From positions 1 through 64,000 of the forward strand of contig NZ_JANXSO010000150.1 of the NCBI RefSeq assembly GCF_025352645.1: a DNA stretch of 64,000 nucleotides. Reading direction: 5' to 3'. This document shows positions 9,859 to 19,295 of this stretch, piece after piece; within the stretch, counting starts at the first letter, position 1; each line of letters opens with the position of its first letter. The DNA comes from Iodobacter sp. GTDB lineage: Bacteria > Pseudomonadota > Gammaproteobacteria > Burkholderiales > Chitinibacteraceae. Under the pieces are notes generated by a model, which was not told the DNA's origin, did not search any database, and worked only from the letters and a program-made list of their open reading frames with translations. Made by a program: the position numbers and the translations under genes.

Positions 9859-11619
9859 TTAAAACGATAAGGTGACGGAGCCGTACCAAATATAGGGGTC
9901 GGCATTCATCCCTTCGGGCTGATGCAAGGGCGAGGCCGCGCTTAAATCAAACTGCGCTTTTTTCCATTGCCCACGTAAGCCTAAAGCAGTACCGGCCAAT
10001 TTATGCCCAGTCAGCATTACATCACTGGGGCCCCATACCCGGCCAAAGTCTAGGCCCCAATAGGCTTGCAATCCCAAGCCTTCAGACATTGGAAGCGAGG
10101 TGCTGAATTCATTACGCAGGTAGTAGCCGTTTTCTGCCATCAGCACAGTATCACCATCAAAACCGCGCACACTGCTGCGCCCGCCAATGGCGATTTGCTC
10201 ATTTGATAGCGTGGTGTTTGGGGTAGATTGCCCATGAAAATTAAAATTGTATTGCACGGCTTGGGCCGAAATCTGGAAAGGGACAGCCACGCCAAAATCC
10301 AGCGTGGTAATGCTTGGGCGCAGCGTTAAACCGTTAGACATTTCAGCTGGATAATCATCTTCTGCCTCATACCAGCCACGGCCACTTTTATAATTTAAGC
10401 CCAGATCAAAACTGGCAGAGCCGACTAACTGGCGATAATTCATCCCAAACTCTTGCTGGGTGGTACGGCGGCGCTGCACCAGCAGCTCCACATCATCTAA
10501 ATAACTATTCGAGCGGCGCGAGCTCAGTGCCGTCGAAACAGAAAACCGCGCTGAACTGGTACGCAGCAGCTGATATTGCCAGCGCAAATCAGCGCTTTCG
10601 CTTTCGCCGCTGGATAAAAAGCGCGCCGTCGTACCCGCCACCCATTGGGCGAATTTGCTGCTGCTATATGAGCTTGAAAAAGTATGGTTGCCCCATGGAA
10701 TGCTGTAATTTGCCGAAACCGACTGACTTTGATGATCGTTATCCGGGTTTTCAGCATTCGTATTAAAAGACAGATTCAAAATATCATTCAGCCCCAGCGC
10801 ATTATCCAAAGCCAAATAACTGGATAGCTGTGTGCGGCCTAATGATGGCGAGCCACTATTATCCAGCGTGATGCCCCCGCGCAAGCGCTGCAATAAATCG
10901 CCACTTTGGCGGTCAATAAAAACCACGCTGGTATCTGGCTCTGTACCTGGCTCTAGGCGAGTGACAACATGCTGGCTGGGCAAGCGGTTCATTTGCTCTA
11001 CGCCTTGCTCCAAATTATGCACATTCAATACATCACCCGCACTCATTAGCGGCCAGCTTGGAAACGCATTCACCCAAGTGCCCCAGCGCGTATCGTCTTT
11101 TCCTTCATCCTGCATCCGCACTCCGGCAATTCGCCCTAAGTGCAATTGCAAATTCAGCTCCCCACTCCCCATGTTTTGCGGCGGAACCACCACGCGTGAA
11201 GTTGCCAAACCCATGCGAAGCAGTTCAGCATCTGCCGCAGCAGCAATCTGACTTAAACCATTAACACCCGCGCACTGCCCCGTAAAAACACTGAAGACCT
11301 GCTGATGAAGAGACTGTAATAACCAATCAGGCAAAGGCAGCCGTGAGGCAGGTGCGAAAACATTAATCCTCTTAAGTACAAAACAAGGCTGCTCTATTGG
11401 TAAAACAGAAGGCAAGGTAGGCAGAACTGTTGCTTTTAATTCATCTGCACTGGGTTTAAGTGTTTGATTTAGATCGCGGATTCTGTCTTCTTGGCGACGC
11501 AGAGTATCCTGAACGCTCTGACCAGCAGGCTGCTGCGAGAAGTTATCAGCAAGAATAAAGGGGGAAACTAAACTAGTAGACAGGCATAAAACACGGGTAA
11601 AGGGGAGCATAAGAGACAC
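9859..11619 (-). CDS. Two-partner secretion outer-membrane transporter TpsB (FhaC/ShlB/HecB family)
   Basis: A 586-residue Omp85-superfamily transporter that would export the adjacent TpsA. It has an N-terminal signal peptide (about residues 1-24), a polar alpha-helical linker (QEDRIRDLNQTLKP), POTRA domains at about 70-240, and a C-terminal beta barrel. The barrel holds the conserved loop motif SVRGFDGD near residue 490 and ends in a terminal Phe (VTLSF), typical of barrel proteins. Length fits the family (about 550-590). It lies 98 bp upstream of tpsA on the same strand, the usual B-then-A order. The ATG at 11619 is used; a second Met three codons later is also possible. Confidence 0.93.
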   Translation of the reverse strand: MSLMLPFTRVLCLSTSLVSPFILADNFSQQPAGQSVQDTLRRQEDRIRDLNQTLKPSADELKATVLPTLPSVLPIEQPCFVLKRINVFAPASRLPLPDWLLQSLHQQVFSVFTGQCAGVNGLSQIAAAADAELLRMGLATSRVVVPPQNMGSGELNLQLHLGRIAGVRMQDEGKDDTRWGTWVNAFPSWPLMSAGDVLNVHNLEQGVEQMNRLPSQHVVTRLEPGTEPDTSVVFIDRQSGDLLQRLRGGITLDNSGSPSLGRTQLSSYLALDNALGLNDILNLSFNTNAENPDNDHQSQSVSANYSIPWGNHTFSSSYSSSKFAQWVAGTTARFLSSGESESADLRWQYQLLRTSSARFSVSTALSSRRSNSYLDDVELLVQRRRTTQQEFGMNYRQLVGSASFDLGLNYKSGRGWYEAEDDYPAEMSNGLTLRPSITTLDFGVAVPFQISAQAVQYNFNFHGQSTPNTTLSNEQIAIGGRSSVRGFDGDTVLMAENGYYLRNEFSTSLPMSEGLGLQAYWGLDFGRVWGPSDVMLTGHKLAGTALGLRGQWKKAQFDLSAASPLHQPEGMNADPYIWYGSVTLSF

Positions 11620-11968
11620 TAGTAAGTTATTTTAAACACATGCTCAGCAATTTAGTACGTAAGCATAATTACTTAATAATATTCCAACCTTGCTAATGCA
11701 GTAAACGAACACACAGAAAAAACAACAAAAAGACAGGAAAAAATATTCACACAGTAAATAAGTTGCAAATTTAATAAACATTAAAAACAAGTCGGCACAA
11801 GCAAAACAATGTAAGCAACTGACTTTAAAAGAAACTCATCCTTTAAACTTGAATAACACATAGCGCTTTGTAAATAAAAATACTGACGCACATATTTCAC
11901 CCTATAATATTCAACCTGAAAATAGCTTACAATAAATCCAGCCCACCATCTTATCCAGCGACTCTTCT
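11620..11968. promoter_or_regulatory. Divergent intergenic region between tpsB and the A2M cluster
   Basis: About 350 bp of strongly AT-rich DNA between two divergent operons, so it must hold the promoters of both. There are several A-tracts and TA-rich hexamers. I cannot pick a -35/-10 pair with confidence and see no clear operator palindrome or gene. Confidence 0.5.
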
Positions 11969-13609
11969 ATGAAAAAAATCCAGACAAAATGGCTCCTTGC
12001 GGGGGCTTTAGGGGGGCTGACGGTGGCGGGCGCTTTTTGGGCTTTGAAGCCGACTGTAGAAATCCCACCCAAACTGGATACACCGATTATTGCCCTGCCC
12101 GCAGGATTGGCTGCGCCGGATCTGGTGGTGGCGACGCCGAATCTAGCTTCTTTACCTGCCGCGCTGCTTAAAGTGCCGTTTTTTAAGCAGGTATTCACCG
12201 AAGATGCGGTGGATTATTACGAGCACCATCCTGACAAACTGGGACTAGAAGGCGCTTTGCGGCGAATTGCTTTTGAGCATGAGCTTAATCTACAAGATCA
12301 CTTTATCCATGCGCTCTTATCCGAGCCTGCCGAAATGGCGATGTGGAAAAGCGATGATGGCCGCCCAGGGCACTGGGTGCTGCGCATTAAAAAAAACAAT
12401 TTTGCCAGCCTACTGAGCTGGGTTGCCAAAGCTGCACTGAGCGACACGCAGCTGAGTGTGGATGGCAGCATCAATAAAACACCGCTGTATAAGCTGCAAT
12501 TTGGTGGCGACGATGCGCTGTGGTTTTTTAGCCAGAATAATAAGCTGGTGGTGCTTTCAGATAAAAGCTGGCTTGAAGGCAAACAAGCTGCGGCATGGAC
12601 TAAGTTACTGACTAAACTAACAACCGACACGCCCAACCCTTTACTGCAACATTACGGCGTACAGGCTGCCAGCAGCGGCCATACTGTGGTGGCGAATATG
12701 CGCTACCTGTCTTTTGGCTATCAAAGCCTCTTTGCCAATGTGAAAGCATTGCGTATGGATGTAGCGGCCGTCGATGAGAAAAACGGCTGGTTCAGCCATG
12801 TTCTGCTGAATAAGCAAACCCACTGGGATGGGATGCCCTTGTGGCAATCAGCCCCCGATGGCGCGGCGCTTTGCCTTTCTGCCCCTGTAGACTGGAAAAC
12901 GCTCGCTCCTGTCAGCAAAAAAGCCAATATCCCCGCCGATTGGCTGGCGCAGCTAGAGCCTGCAGCAGGTGTGTGCTGGTATCCAGATTCATCGCTATAC
13001 AGCCCCTTACTGCTGGCGCAAACCAAAAAACCAGAGCAATTTGCCAAGCATGCACCACAGCTATTCGATTGGCTGATTGGGGCCAGCGAAGCAAGCTTAC
13101 GTGATGAGGAACACGCTCGCCTGCCGGTCAGAAAAAGCAAGAAGGATAGTGGCTTGCTGCTGCAACGCGCCGTTAGCGCCAATGATGGCAACCTAAGCAA
13201 AGATGCCAAGGATGCCGCGCCTAGCGCAGATAAAATCACGTCTGGCCGCTACTTTGATGTCAGCATGGCGCAATCTGGCGCATCAATTGTGTTCTCTCCC
13301 GATCGCAAGCTCGTCACCACCGCGATGGATGTACAAAAGAAACGCTATGCAGCGCTGGCAGACCGAATGGAAGGCCCAAAGCAAGGCTATATCGCCCCCG
13401 AAGCGCTTTCGCAGCTATTACAAAAAGCCACGATGGCCACCTTACCCGGCGAATCTCAGCCACTGATGCAAAGCGCGGCGGTGACTTATCTATTACCGCA
13501 TCTCAAAGCCATCGGCGAGTTCCCTGCCACTGGCCTGCAGCTGAGCCCGAGTGCAGATCAGCGTAAAGACCAGCACTGGGAAAGGCTGGAATGGCGCAAG
13601 CCCCAGTAA
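11969..13609 (+). CDS. yfaA: DUF2138 family protein (YfaA-like), first gene of A2M cluster
   Basis: 546 residues with an N-terminal signal anchor (MKKIQTKWLLAGALGGLTVA, about residues 6-24), then a long periplasmic domain without catalytic motifs that I recognise. The family (DUF2138) is known from the alpha-2-macroglobulin loci of Enterobacteria and Pseudomonas (yfa and mag clusters). In P. aeruginosa, products of this locus form an inner-membrane complex with the macroglobulin. It lies 100 bp upstream of the DUF1175 gene on the same strand. The ATG at 11969 has only a weak ribosome binding site. Molecular function is unknown; the family call comes from sequence recognition plus neighbours. 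Confidence 0.85.
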   Translation: MKKIQTKWLLAGALGGLTVAGAFWALKPTVEIPPKLDTPIIALPAGLAAPDLVVATPNLASLPAALLKVPFFKQVFTEDAVDYYEHHPDKLGLEGALRRIAFEHELNLQDHFIHALLSEPAEMAMWKSDDGRPGHWVLRIKKNNFASLLSWVAKAALSDTQLSVDGSINKTPLYKLQFGGDDALWFFSQNNKLVVLSDKSWLEGKQAAAWTKLLTKLTTDTPNPLLQHYGVQAASSGHTVVANMRYLSFGYQSLFANVKALRMDVAAVDEKNGWFSHVLLNKQTHWDGMPLWQSAPDGAALCLSAPVDWKTLAPVSKKANIPADWLAQLEPAAGVCWYPDSSLYSPLLLAQTKKPEQFAKHAPQLFDWLIGASEASLRDEEHARLPVRKSKKDSGLLLQRAVSANDGNLSKDAKDAAPSADKITSGRYFDVSMAQSGASIVFSPDRKLVTTAMDVQKKRYAALADRMEGPKQGYIAPEALSQLLQKATMATLPGESQPLMQSAAVTYLLPHLKAIGEFPATGLQLSPSADQRKDQHWERLEWRKPQ

Positions 13610-13709
13610 TTGATCTACAACGTTAAACCCATAGCGGCGCTGCTTGCCGCGCCCCTATGACCTTAAATATTAATAAACAGCGCTACACACTTACAGCACA
13701 GGCCCAATA

Positions 13710-14342
13710 TTGAGCAAGTATTTCCTCATCGTCACGCTGCTTTTCCTTACCGCAACCAGCCACGCCACCGAGCTAAATCCCGCGCAAACACAGGCGTTCA
13801 GGGGCTGGTTTGTGCGGATTGTGAATGAGCAGCTGCGTCAGGGGCCTAATCCGCGTTGGCAGCACCGAGATTGCGCGGGGCTGGTGCGCTTTGCTGTGGC
13901 AGAAGCTTTGCAAAAGCACGATGCAGCATGGCTGCAGCGCAATGGCATCAGCCGAGCAGGCCTGCCGCCGGAGGTGGATTTAGCACCAGAGCGCCGTGAA
14001 GCGATACGGCATAACTGGAAGCTGGCCAATGGCAAGCAAGCGGCCTATGTACCCGCGTTTGGGCTGGTGCAGAACAATGCACGCCTGATCAGCAAGGATA
14101 TTAATCATGCTGAGCCTGGTGATTTACTGTTTTTTGACCAGGGGGACGATCAGCATCTGATGGTCTGGACGGGTCGTTATATTGCCTATCACACCGGTAC
14201 GGTCAGCCCCAAAGATACGGGGCTAAGAGCCGTAAGAATCGATCAATTAATGCAATGGAAAGACACGCGATGGCAGCCACGCAAAGACAATCCCAATTTT
14301 ATCGGCATCTATCGCTTGGCTTTCTTGCCCTCTGGCTATTAA
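13710..14342 (+). CDS. yfaT: DUF1175 (YfaT-like) protein with NlpC/P60-like catalytic motifs
   Basis: 210 residues from a TTG start (no ATG available in frame upstream), with signal peptide MSKYFLIVTLLFLTATSHA. The body looks like an NlpC/P60 papain-like fold: a Cys in HRDCAGLVRFAV (Cys55) and a His in GDLLFFDQGDDQHLMVW (His149), with another His at 161. These correspond to the Cys and His positions of cell-wall peptidases, so a periplasmic hydrolase or amidase is possible, but this is inference. The 3' end overlaps the A2M gene by 88 bp in another frame, suggesting tight co-expression. DUF1175 accompanies A2M in known yfa/mag loci. Confidence 0.85.
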   Translation: MSKYFLIVTLLFLTATSHATELNPAQTQAFRGWFVRIVNEQLRQGPNPRWQHRDCAGLVRFAVAEALQKHDAAWLQRNGISRAGLPPEVDLAPERREAIRHNWKLANGKQAAYVPAFGLVQNNARLISKDINHAEPGDLLFFDQGDDQHLMVWTGRYIAYHTGTVSPKDTGLRAVRIDQLMQWKDTRWQPRKDNPNFIGIYRLAFLPSGY

Positions 14343-17300
14343 TTAGCCCAAGCTTTGCCGCCGATTACGCCATTAAGGGCAGCACCTTTTATCTACTTTC
14401 TGATAGCGGCTTTGCCAGCACAGAAACCGCTACCGTGCGCCTAGAGGCCAGCACTTACGACGCCCAAACTTACGGCGGCGTGGATATTCTGGTTTATCGC
14501 GTACCCAAGCCGCTAGATTTTTTAAAGCAGCAGAAAGACCCGCATAAGCTGAACTTAAAAGGCAACTATCAGGGCGAAGGCGCGGTCAATGCGCTGCGCT
14601 ATCTGTGGGATCAGTGGTATGCCCGCTCGCGCTTGGCTTGGCAGCGAGTTTTTTCTGCGCCCGCCCGTGGCGTAGTCACCCATATTGCACCGGTATTAAA
14701 AACCCCGCCGCCCACCACCACCCGCTATACCGCAGCCCGCCAGTACCAGCCCTTAAAAGGCTTTGAGCTGGTGGATGAGTTTCGCTACCCGCTACAAAGC
14801 GCCAAGCCCGAAGCCCCCAATGCAAGACTAGAAGGCAGCAGCAGCGAGCGCGGTGTGACACCTGGCAATGTACGCGTGCCACTGGGTAAACTCAAACCTG
14901 GCCTTTATATTGTGGAAGGCTATATGGGCAGCTACCGCGCTGCCACCTTACTGTTCGTGGCCGATACCGCGCTTTTTACCAAGGTTTCTGCCGAACAAAT
15001 GCTGGCATGGACGGCACACAAACAAACGGGGGCCGCCGTCGCAGATAGCGAGCTAGTCTGGAGCGACGGCAACGGCAGCTTAAAATCGGGTGATAGCGAT
15101 AAAGAAGGCATCGCCATTTTCAAGAAAACCTCGCCCGAGCAAAGCTACGTTTACGGCATCGACCCACAGGGTGGCGCCATGATCTCGGAAAGCTTTTATT
15201 ACCCTGCCGAGGTCAACAACAGCAAGCTGTATATCTCCACCGACCACCCCCTCTACCGCCCTGGCGACACGGTGAATATTGCGTTAGTTGGCAGGGAATT
15301 CACCAGCGCCCGCGAGCATAGCCGCCTTAAAAGCGAAACCGTGCAACTGATGCTGCGCGATCCGGCGGGCACCGAGCTATCCCGTCAAGAGATCAAGATC
15401 AGCGCCGACGGGGCCACCACCCACTTTACCCTGCCCGATAATGCCGTGGCAGGCGGCTATGATTTGCGGCTGGTTTATCAAAACACGCCTTATGCCGCGC
15501 CGTTTCGCGTGGCCGAATATACCAAGCCGCATTACGACATCAGCATTGATTTAGACAAAGCGGCACTCAAAACTGGCGAAGAAGTCAGCGGTAAAGTCAG
15601 CATGCGCTACCCCGACGGCCGCCCCGTGGCCGGTGCATCGGTGGAGCTGGTGCTGCGCAGCCAGCGCGTTTCCATGGTGAATGACGAAGTGCAATACCAA
15701 GGCTTGTTTCCACTTAAGCTTAGGCAAGACACGCTTAAGCTAGATGCCAGCGGCAATGCGCGTTTTAGCCTACCCGCCGCCACCGATCCTAGCCGCTATG
15801 TATTACGAGTAATCGGCAGCCAATCCGGCGCTTACCCCGTCACCGCCAGCCGCGAAGTACTGATCGACAGCGCCGCCAGCCGCTACCGTCTAAACCCCGA
15901 CACACAATTTGCCTCAGTAGGCGAAACGGCGCGCTTTAAAATCATCAGCGATTGGCCAGGCAGCAACAAACCCGCCAGCTGGAGCGCCCAGCGCTTGGAA
16001 GACCGCAGCATTCAAAAAGGCAATGTAGCGGGCGCAGAGCTGGCGATTCAGTTTAAGCAGGCAGGTAATTATCAGATTCGCCTGCTCGACGCTGCTGGCA
16101 AGGAACTAGGGCAAACGCCTTTTATTGTCAGTGGCAAGGGCTTAAATGTCGCGCCTGGCTCGATCTCTCTATTGTTTGATAAAGAAAACTATCAGCTTGG
16201 CGAAACCGCATCAGGCATGCTGACTTTTCCTGAAGACGTCAGCGATGCGCTACTCACCCTTGAGCTAGAAAACGTGCAGGAGCAAGCTACGCTGGCCAAG
16301 GGCGCTAGCTGGCTTAAGCTGGCTAAAATCAGCGCCCGCCAGTGGCAAATCAGCTTGCCAATAGAAAAAGATTACCGCCCAAATATGACTTTCTCGGTGC
16401 TGTACGTAAAGCACGGCAGTCATAGCTTTCAGAACCGTGGCTTAGCGGTGATTCAGCCCAAGATTGATGTCAGCATCAAGGCGGATAAAAAAGAATACCA
16501 ACCTGGCGATCTGGTGACCTTGGAGCTAAGCAGCAGTGTGGCGGGCAAAGGCGCGAGCGCGCAGCTTAGCCTTGGTGTGGTTGATGAAATGGTTTATCTC
16601 TTACAGCCCGAAATCACCCCAGATATCTACGACTTTTTCTACCACGCCCGCCGCAATGCGGTGCGCACCAGTGCCAGCTTAAATTTCTATGGCTACGATA
16701 TGGCTTGGTCGCCACGCGCAGCTGGCAGCGACGAAATGCGCTACAGCTCCCGCTCGCAAAAAATGCTGGTGCGCCCACGCCGCGACAATATGGATACCGC
16801 CTACTGGAATGGCGCGCTTAAAACCGATGCCAATGGCAAACTCAAAATCCAGTTCCGCATGCCCGATGCGCTTAGCCGCTGGCGCATCACCGCCCGCGCC
16901 ATCGATAACGACGGCATCGTTGGCCAAAAAACTCACTATATCAACTCGAATAAAGCCGCCTATGTGCAATGGGCAGCGACCAGAATTTTCCGCGAGGGCG
17001 ATACGCCAAGCTTACAAGTAGCCATCACTCAGCAAGCAGAAAAAGCGCAGTATCAACTGGTAGTACGCGCGGGCAATGCCACGCAAAAAGAGCAGACACT
17101 CAATCTTGCCAAAGGCACAAATTATGTGGCGATTGAACCTGGCCCGCTGCAAAACGGCCAGTTGATTGTGGAGCTAAAACAAGGCGGCAAGCTGATTGAT
17201 AGGTTAATTACCGATCTATCACTACGGCCCACGCAAGATTTACAAACCATAAGCCAAAGCATTAGCCTGCAAGATGGTAAGGCCGAAATCAGCCTACCTG

Positions 17301-18778
17301 TGGATGCACAAAATGTGCGCTTACAGCTACTGGATAGTGGCGACGCGGCTTTTCGCAGCGTGATCGATGATTTAATTGCCTACCCTTACGGCTGCGTAGA
17401 GCAAACCGCCAGCCGCTTATTGCCACTGGCAATGGCTTACCAAAAGCTGGCCGACGCACCAGCGCCCATGCGTGAAGCACTGCGCCAGCGCATCGAAACG
17501 GCCCGCTTACGCTTACTAAAAATGAGCGATGCTGGTGCAGTATTTAGCTGGTGGGGCGATAGCACAGCGGCCGACCCGCTGCTATCCGCTTACGCCCGTC
17601 TTGCCGAACAAACCGCCAGCCGCGCACTGGGCCTCAGCCCTAGACTGAGCAATTCAAAATCATTCCAAGCGCTTTACGCCAAAAGCGTGGCCACTATGCC
17701 GCCGCTGCATCAGGCGCTCACACTATGGATGGCAGCTGCCAGCGGTGAAGCCACCAAAACCCAGCTATCTGGCCTTGTGGATCAGTTAGTCCAGTTAACG
17801 AAATCGCCGAAGCAAGCGACTGGCAGCGTCAATATCATGAACGAGCCAGACTCGGCGCTGGGGCAGCAAGCCGCGCTGGTATTGCTTAGTAAGCTAGCCA
17901 GCCAGCAAAAAATTGCACTACCGGATGGCATCAAAGCCGCAGCCAAGGCCGCTACCACCACTCTGCAACAAAGGCCAGAGCCTTGGCTACAAGCCTTAGT
18001 CGCATGGAGCAGTGGCGATAAAACCAACACGCCGCGCCTGTTAGCGGCGCTCAGCCAAAACAGCCCTACGCTGGAAAGATCGCTGGCGCTACTTTGGTTA
18101 CAGGACGAATGGAAAACCGCCAAAGCCAGCACACTGGCTCCAGATGGCAGCTGGCGTAAGCAAACCGGCAGCAGCGGCGGTATTGAATGGCTACTCAAGG
18201 GCAAGGCTGGTGAAAAACTGCCGCTACAAATCGCCAAAGCGCCTAAGGAGTTGGCGGCCACGCTTAAATACGAAAGCGTAGTTAAAACCGCCAGCACACT
18301 AGGTGTCAGCATTCATCGCCAGCTGTATGTTTTAGTCCCCACCGCAGATGCGGGCTTTAGCGCTAAGGCCGTGGAGTGGGGCAGCAAGCTCGCCACGGAT
18401 AAATTGTATGTGGACGAAATTGTGCTGGATGCTAAAAAAACCTATCGCTATGGCTTACTAGAAGCCGCCCTGCCACCCGGCGCGGTGGTTGAAGAGCAGC
18501 ACTGGGGCCTAAAAATCGACAATCTGTCGGGCCAAAATCAATACGAGGATGAAGAAGGCAAGGAGCAAAGCACGCTGCCCGTGCAGGCCATGCAGCAAAA
18601 AGCCCTCGGCTACGCCATGCCCGTGCCCAAGCTAGAAGGCAAAACAGTGATGCGGCAAATTGTGCGCTTCACCCAAGCCGGACGCTTCACCCTGCCGCCA
18701 GCCCGCTATTTCCGCATGTATCAGCCAGAAGAAACCGCGCAGGAAGAAGGCGCGACAAGGGTGGTGGAGATTCGATAA
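14255..18778 (+). CDS. yfaS: Bacterial alpha-2-macroglobulin (YfaS/MagD type) with thioester motif
   Basis: A 1507-residue periplasmic protease-trapping protein. The signal peptide has its hydrophobic core near residues 19-34 and cleaves around PSFAADY. MG (beta-sandwich) domains follow, with typical segments such as YISTDHPLYRPGDTVNI and YRPNMTFSVLYVKH. The A2M signature WNGALKTDANGK with MPDALSRWRITARAID lies near residues 850-885, and the thioester motif YGCVEQTAS has Cys1047 and Gln1050, followed by the alpha-helical thioester domain. No lipobox Cys was seen, so it is not the lipoprotein (YfhM) type. The start could be 14255 or the ATG at 14270, which has the better purine-rich upstream sequence. 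The start overlaps the DUF1175 gene. Confidence 0.93.
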   Translation: MERHAMAATQRQSQFYRHLSLGFLALWLLISPSFAADYAIKGSTFYLLSDSGFASTETATVRLEASTYDAQTYGGVDILVYRVPKPLDFLKQQKDPHKLNLKGNYQGEGAVNALRYLWDQWYARSRLAWQRVFSAPARGVVTHIAPVLKTPPPTTTRYTAARQYQPLKGFELVDEFRYPLQSAKPEAPNARLEGSSSERGVTPGNVRVPLGKLKPGLYIVEGYMGSYRAATLLFVADTALFTKVSAEQMLAWTAHKQTGAAVADSELVWSDGNGSLKSGDSDKEGIAIFKKTSPEQSYVYGIDPQGGAMISESFYYPAEVNNSKLYISTDHPLYRPGDTVNIALVGREFTSAREHSRLKSETVQLMLRDPAGTELSRQEIKISADGATTHFTLPDNAVAGGYDLRLVYQNTPYAAPFRVAEYTKPHYDISIDLDKAALKTGEEVSGKVSMRYPDGRPVAGASVELVLRSQRVSMVNDEVQYQGLFPLKLRQDTLKLDASGNARFSLPAATDPSRYVLRVIGSQSGAYPVTASREVLIDSAASRYRLNPDTQFASVGETARFKIISDWPGSNKPASWSAQRLEDRSIQKGNVAGAELAIQFKQAGNYQIRLLDAAGKELGQTPFIVSGKGLNVAPGSISLLFDKENYQLGETASGMLTFPEDVSDALLTLELENVQEQATLAKGASWLKLAKISARQWQISLPIEKDYRPNMTFSVLYVKHGSHSFQNRGLAVIQPKIDVSIKADKKEYQPGDLVTLELSSSVAGKGASAQLSLGVVDEMVYLLQPEITPDIYDFFYHARRNAVRTSASLNFYGYDMAWSPRAAGSDEMRYSSRSQKMLVRPRRDNMDTAYWNGALKTDANGKLKIQFRMPDALSRWRITARAIDNDGIVGQKTHYINSNKAAYVQWAATRIFREGDTPSLQVAITQQAEKAQYQLVVRAGNATQKEQTLNLAKGTNYVAIEPGPLQNGQLIVELKQGGKLIDRLITDLSLRPTQDLQTISQSISLQDGKAEISLPVDAQNVRLQLLDSGDAAFRSVIDDLIAYPYGCVEQTASRLLPLAMAYQKLADAPAPMREALRQRIETARLRLLKMSDAGAVFSWWGDSTAADPLLSAYARLAEQTASRALGLSPRLSNSKSFQALYAKSVATMPPLHQALTLWMAAASGEATKTQLSGLVDQLVQLTKSPKQATGSVNIMNEPDSALGQQAALVLLSKLASQQKIALPDGIKAAAKAATTTLQQRPEPWLQALVAWSSGDKTNTPRLLAALSQNSPTLERSLALLWLQDEWKTAKASTLAPDGSWRKQTGSSGGIEWLLKGKAGEKLPLQIAKAPKELAATLKYESVVKTASTLGVSIHRQLYVLVPTADAGFSAKAVEWGSKLATDKLYVDEIVLDAKKTYRYGLLEAALPPGAVVEEQHWGLKIDNLSGQNQYEDEEGKEQSTLPVQAMQQKALGYAMPVPKLEGKTVMRQIVRFTQAGRFTLPPARYFRMYQPEETAQEEGATRVVEIR

Positions 18779-18806
18779 TGAATGGCTATTTTTGGGGAAG
18801 GTATCT

Positions 18807-18957
18807 TAGGGTGGGCACGCCCTTGTGCCCACGCATCAGCAGAGTGTACCCGCGCGTTAGCCATGCGTACCCGCTTGGAGGAGTCCTATGAGTAGCTATA
18901 TTTCCATGCCCTCACCGCGCATGCGCTTACACGCGTGGGCACAGGTGCCCACCCTAC
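18807..18957. repeat. Paired GTGGGCA palindromes (REP/BIME-like element)
   Basis: A left hairpin at 18807-18834 (TAGGGTGGGCACG...TGTGCCCACGC) and a right hairpin at 18933-18957 (GCGTGGGCACAGGTGCCCAC, continuing CCTAC) are mirror images of each other and bracket about 100 bp. The same architecture recurs at 49298-49415 and, degenerate, at 23354-23423. The right hairpin lies inside the first codons of the next gene. Confidence 0.8.
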
Positions 18958-19295
18958 TCTTGTTGATCGGCAGCGTATTTGCGCGTGAGCCTGTTTGCTT
19001 ACCAAAGCCAGATATTCAGCAAAAATTAGCTACGCTGGCTAAAGGCTGGCACGGCAGGCTGAGCCATGAAGAGGGCTATGCACCGCCTACCGCATTTACA
19101 GTTTGTCAGCTGCATAGCGGTTTTCCTTACGCAGACCACCAGCTGCAACGCATTTACATCCGTAATCTAGCGAGCGTGAATGATGAAATCACTCTTGCTC
19201 ACGAATACCTGCATCTGGCATTTAGCCGCCATCCGCGCGGACACAATGAAACCTTTATTGAAACCATGGCGGTTAGCCTGGTGGAGTCACCATGA
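18888..19295 (+). CDS. Short DUF2300 (YfaQ-like) C-terminal domain protein with HExxH motif, probably truncated
   Basis: 135 residues, while YfaQ-type DUF2300 proteins are usually several hundred residues long, so only the C-terminal part is present. It contains ITLAHEYLHLAF (His105-Glu106-His109), an HExxH zinc-protease-like motif, followed by HPRGHNETFIE. The first ~26 residues (LHAWAQVPTLL) are encoded by the right arm of a palindromic repeat element, not by conserved family sequence. They nevertheless make a plausible signal peptide ending near FAREP. A good ribosome binding site (GGAGGAG) precedes the ATG. The stop overlaps the next ATG (ATGA). It may be a functional remnant or a decaying gene. 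Confidence 0.7.
   Translation: MSSYISMPSPRMRLHAWAQVPTLLLLIGSVFAREPVCLPKPDIQQKLATLAKGWHGRLSHEEGYAPPTAFTVCQLHSGFPYADHQLQRIYIRNLASVNDEITLAHEYLHLAFSRHPRGHNETFIETMAVSLVESP

Noticed and set aside
16679..17021. Opposed frames inside the A2M gene around its signature region
   Set aside because: Shadows of the high-GC coding frame; the A2M frame carries all recognisable motifs.
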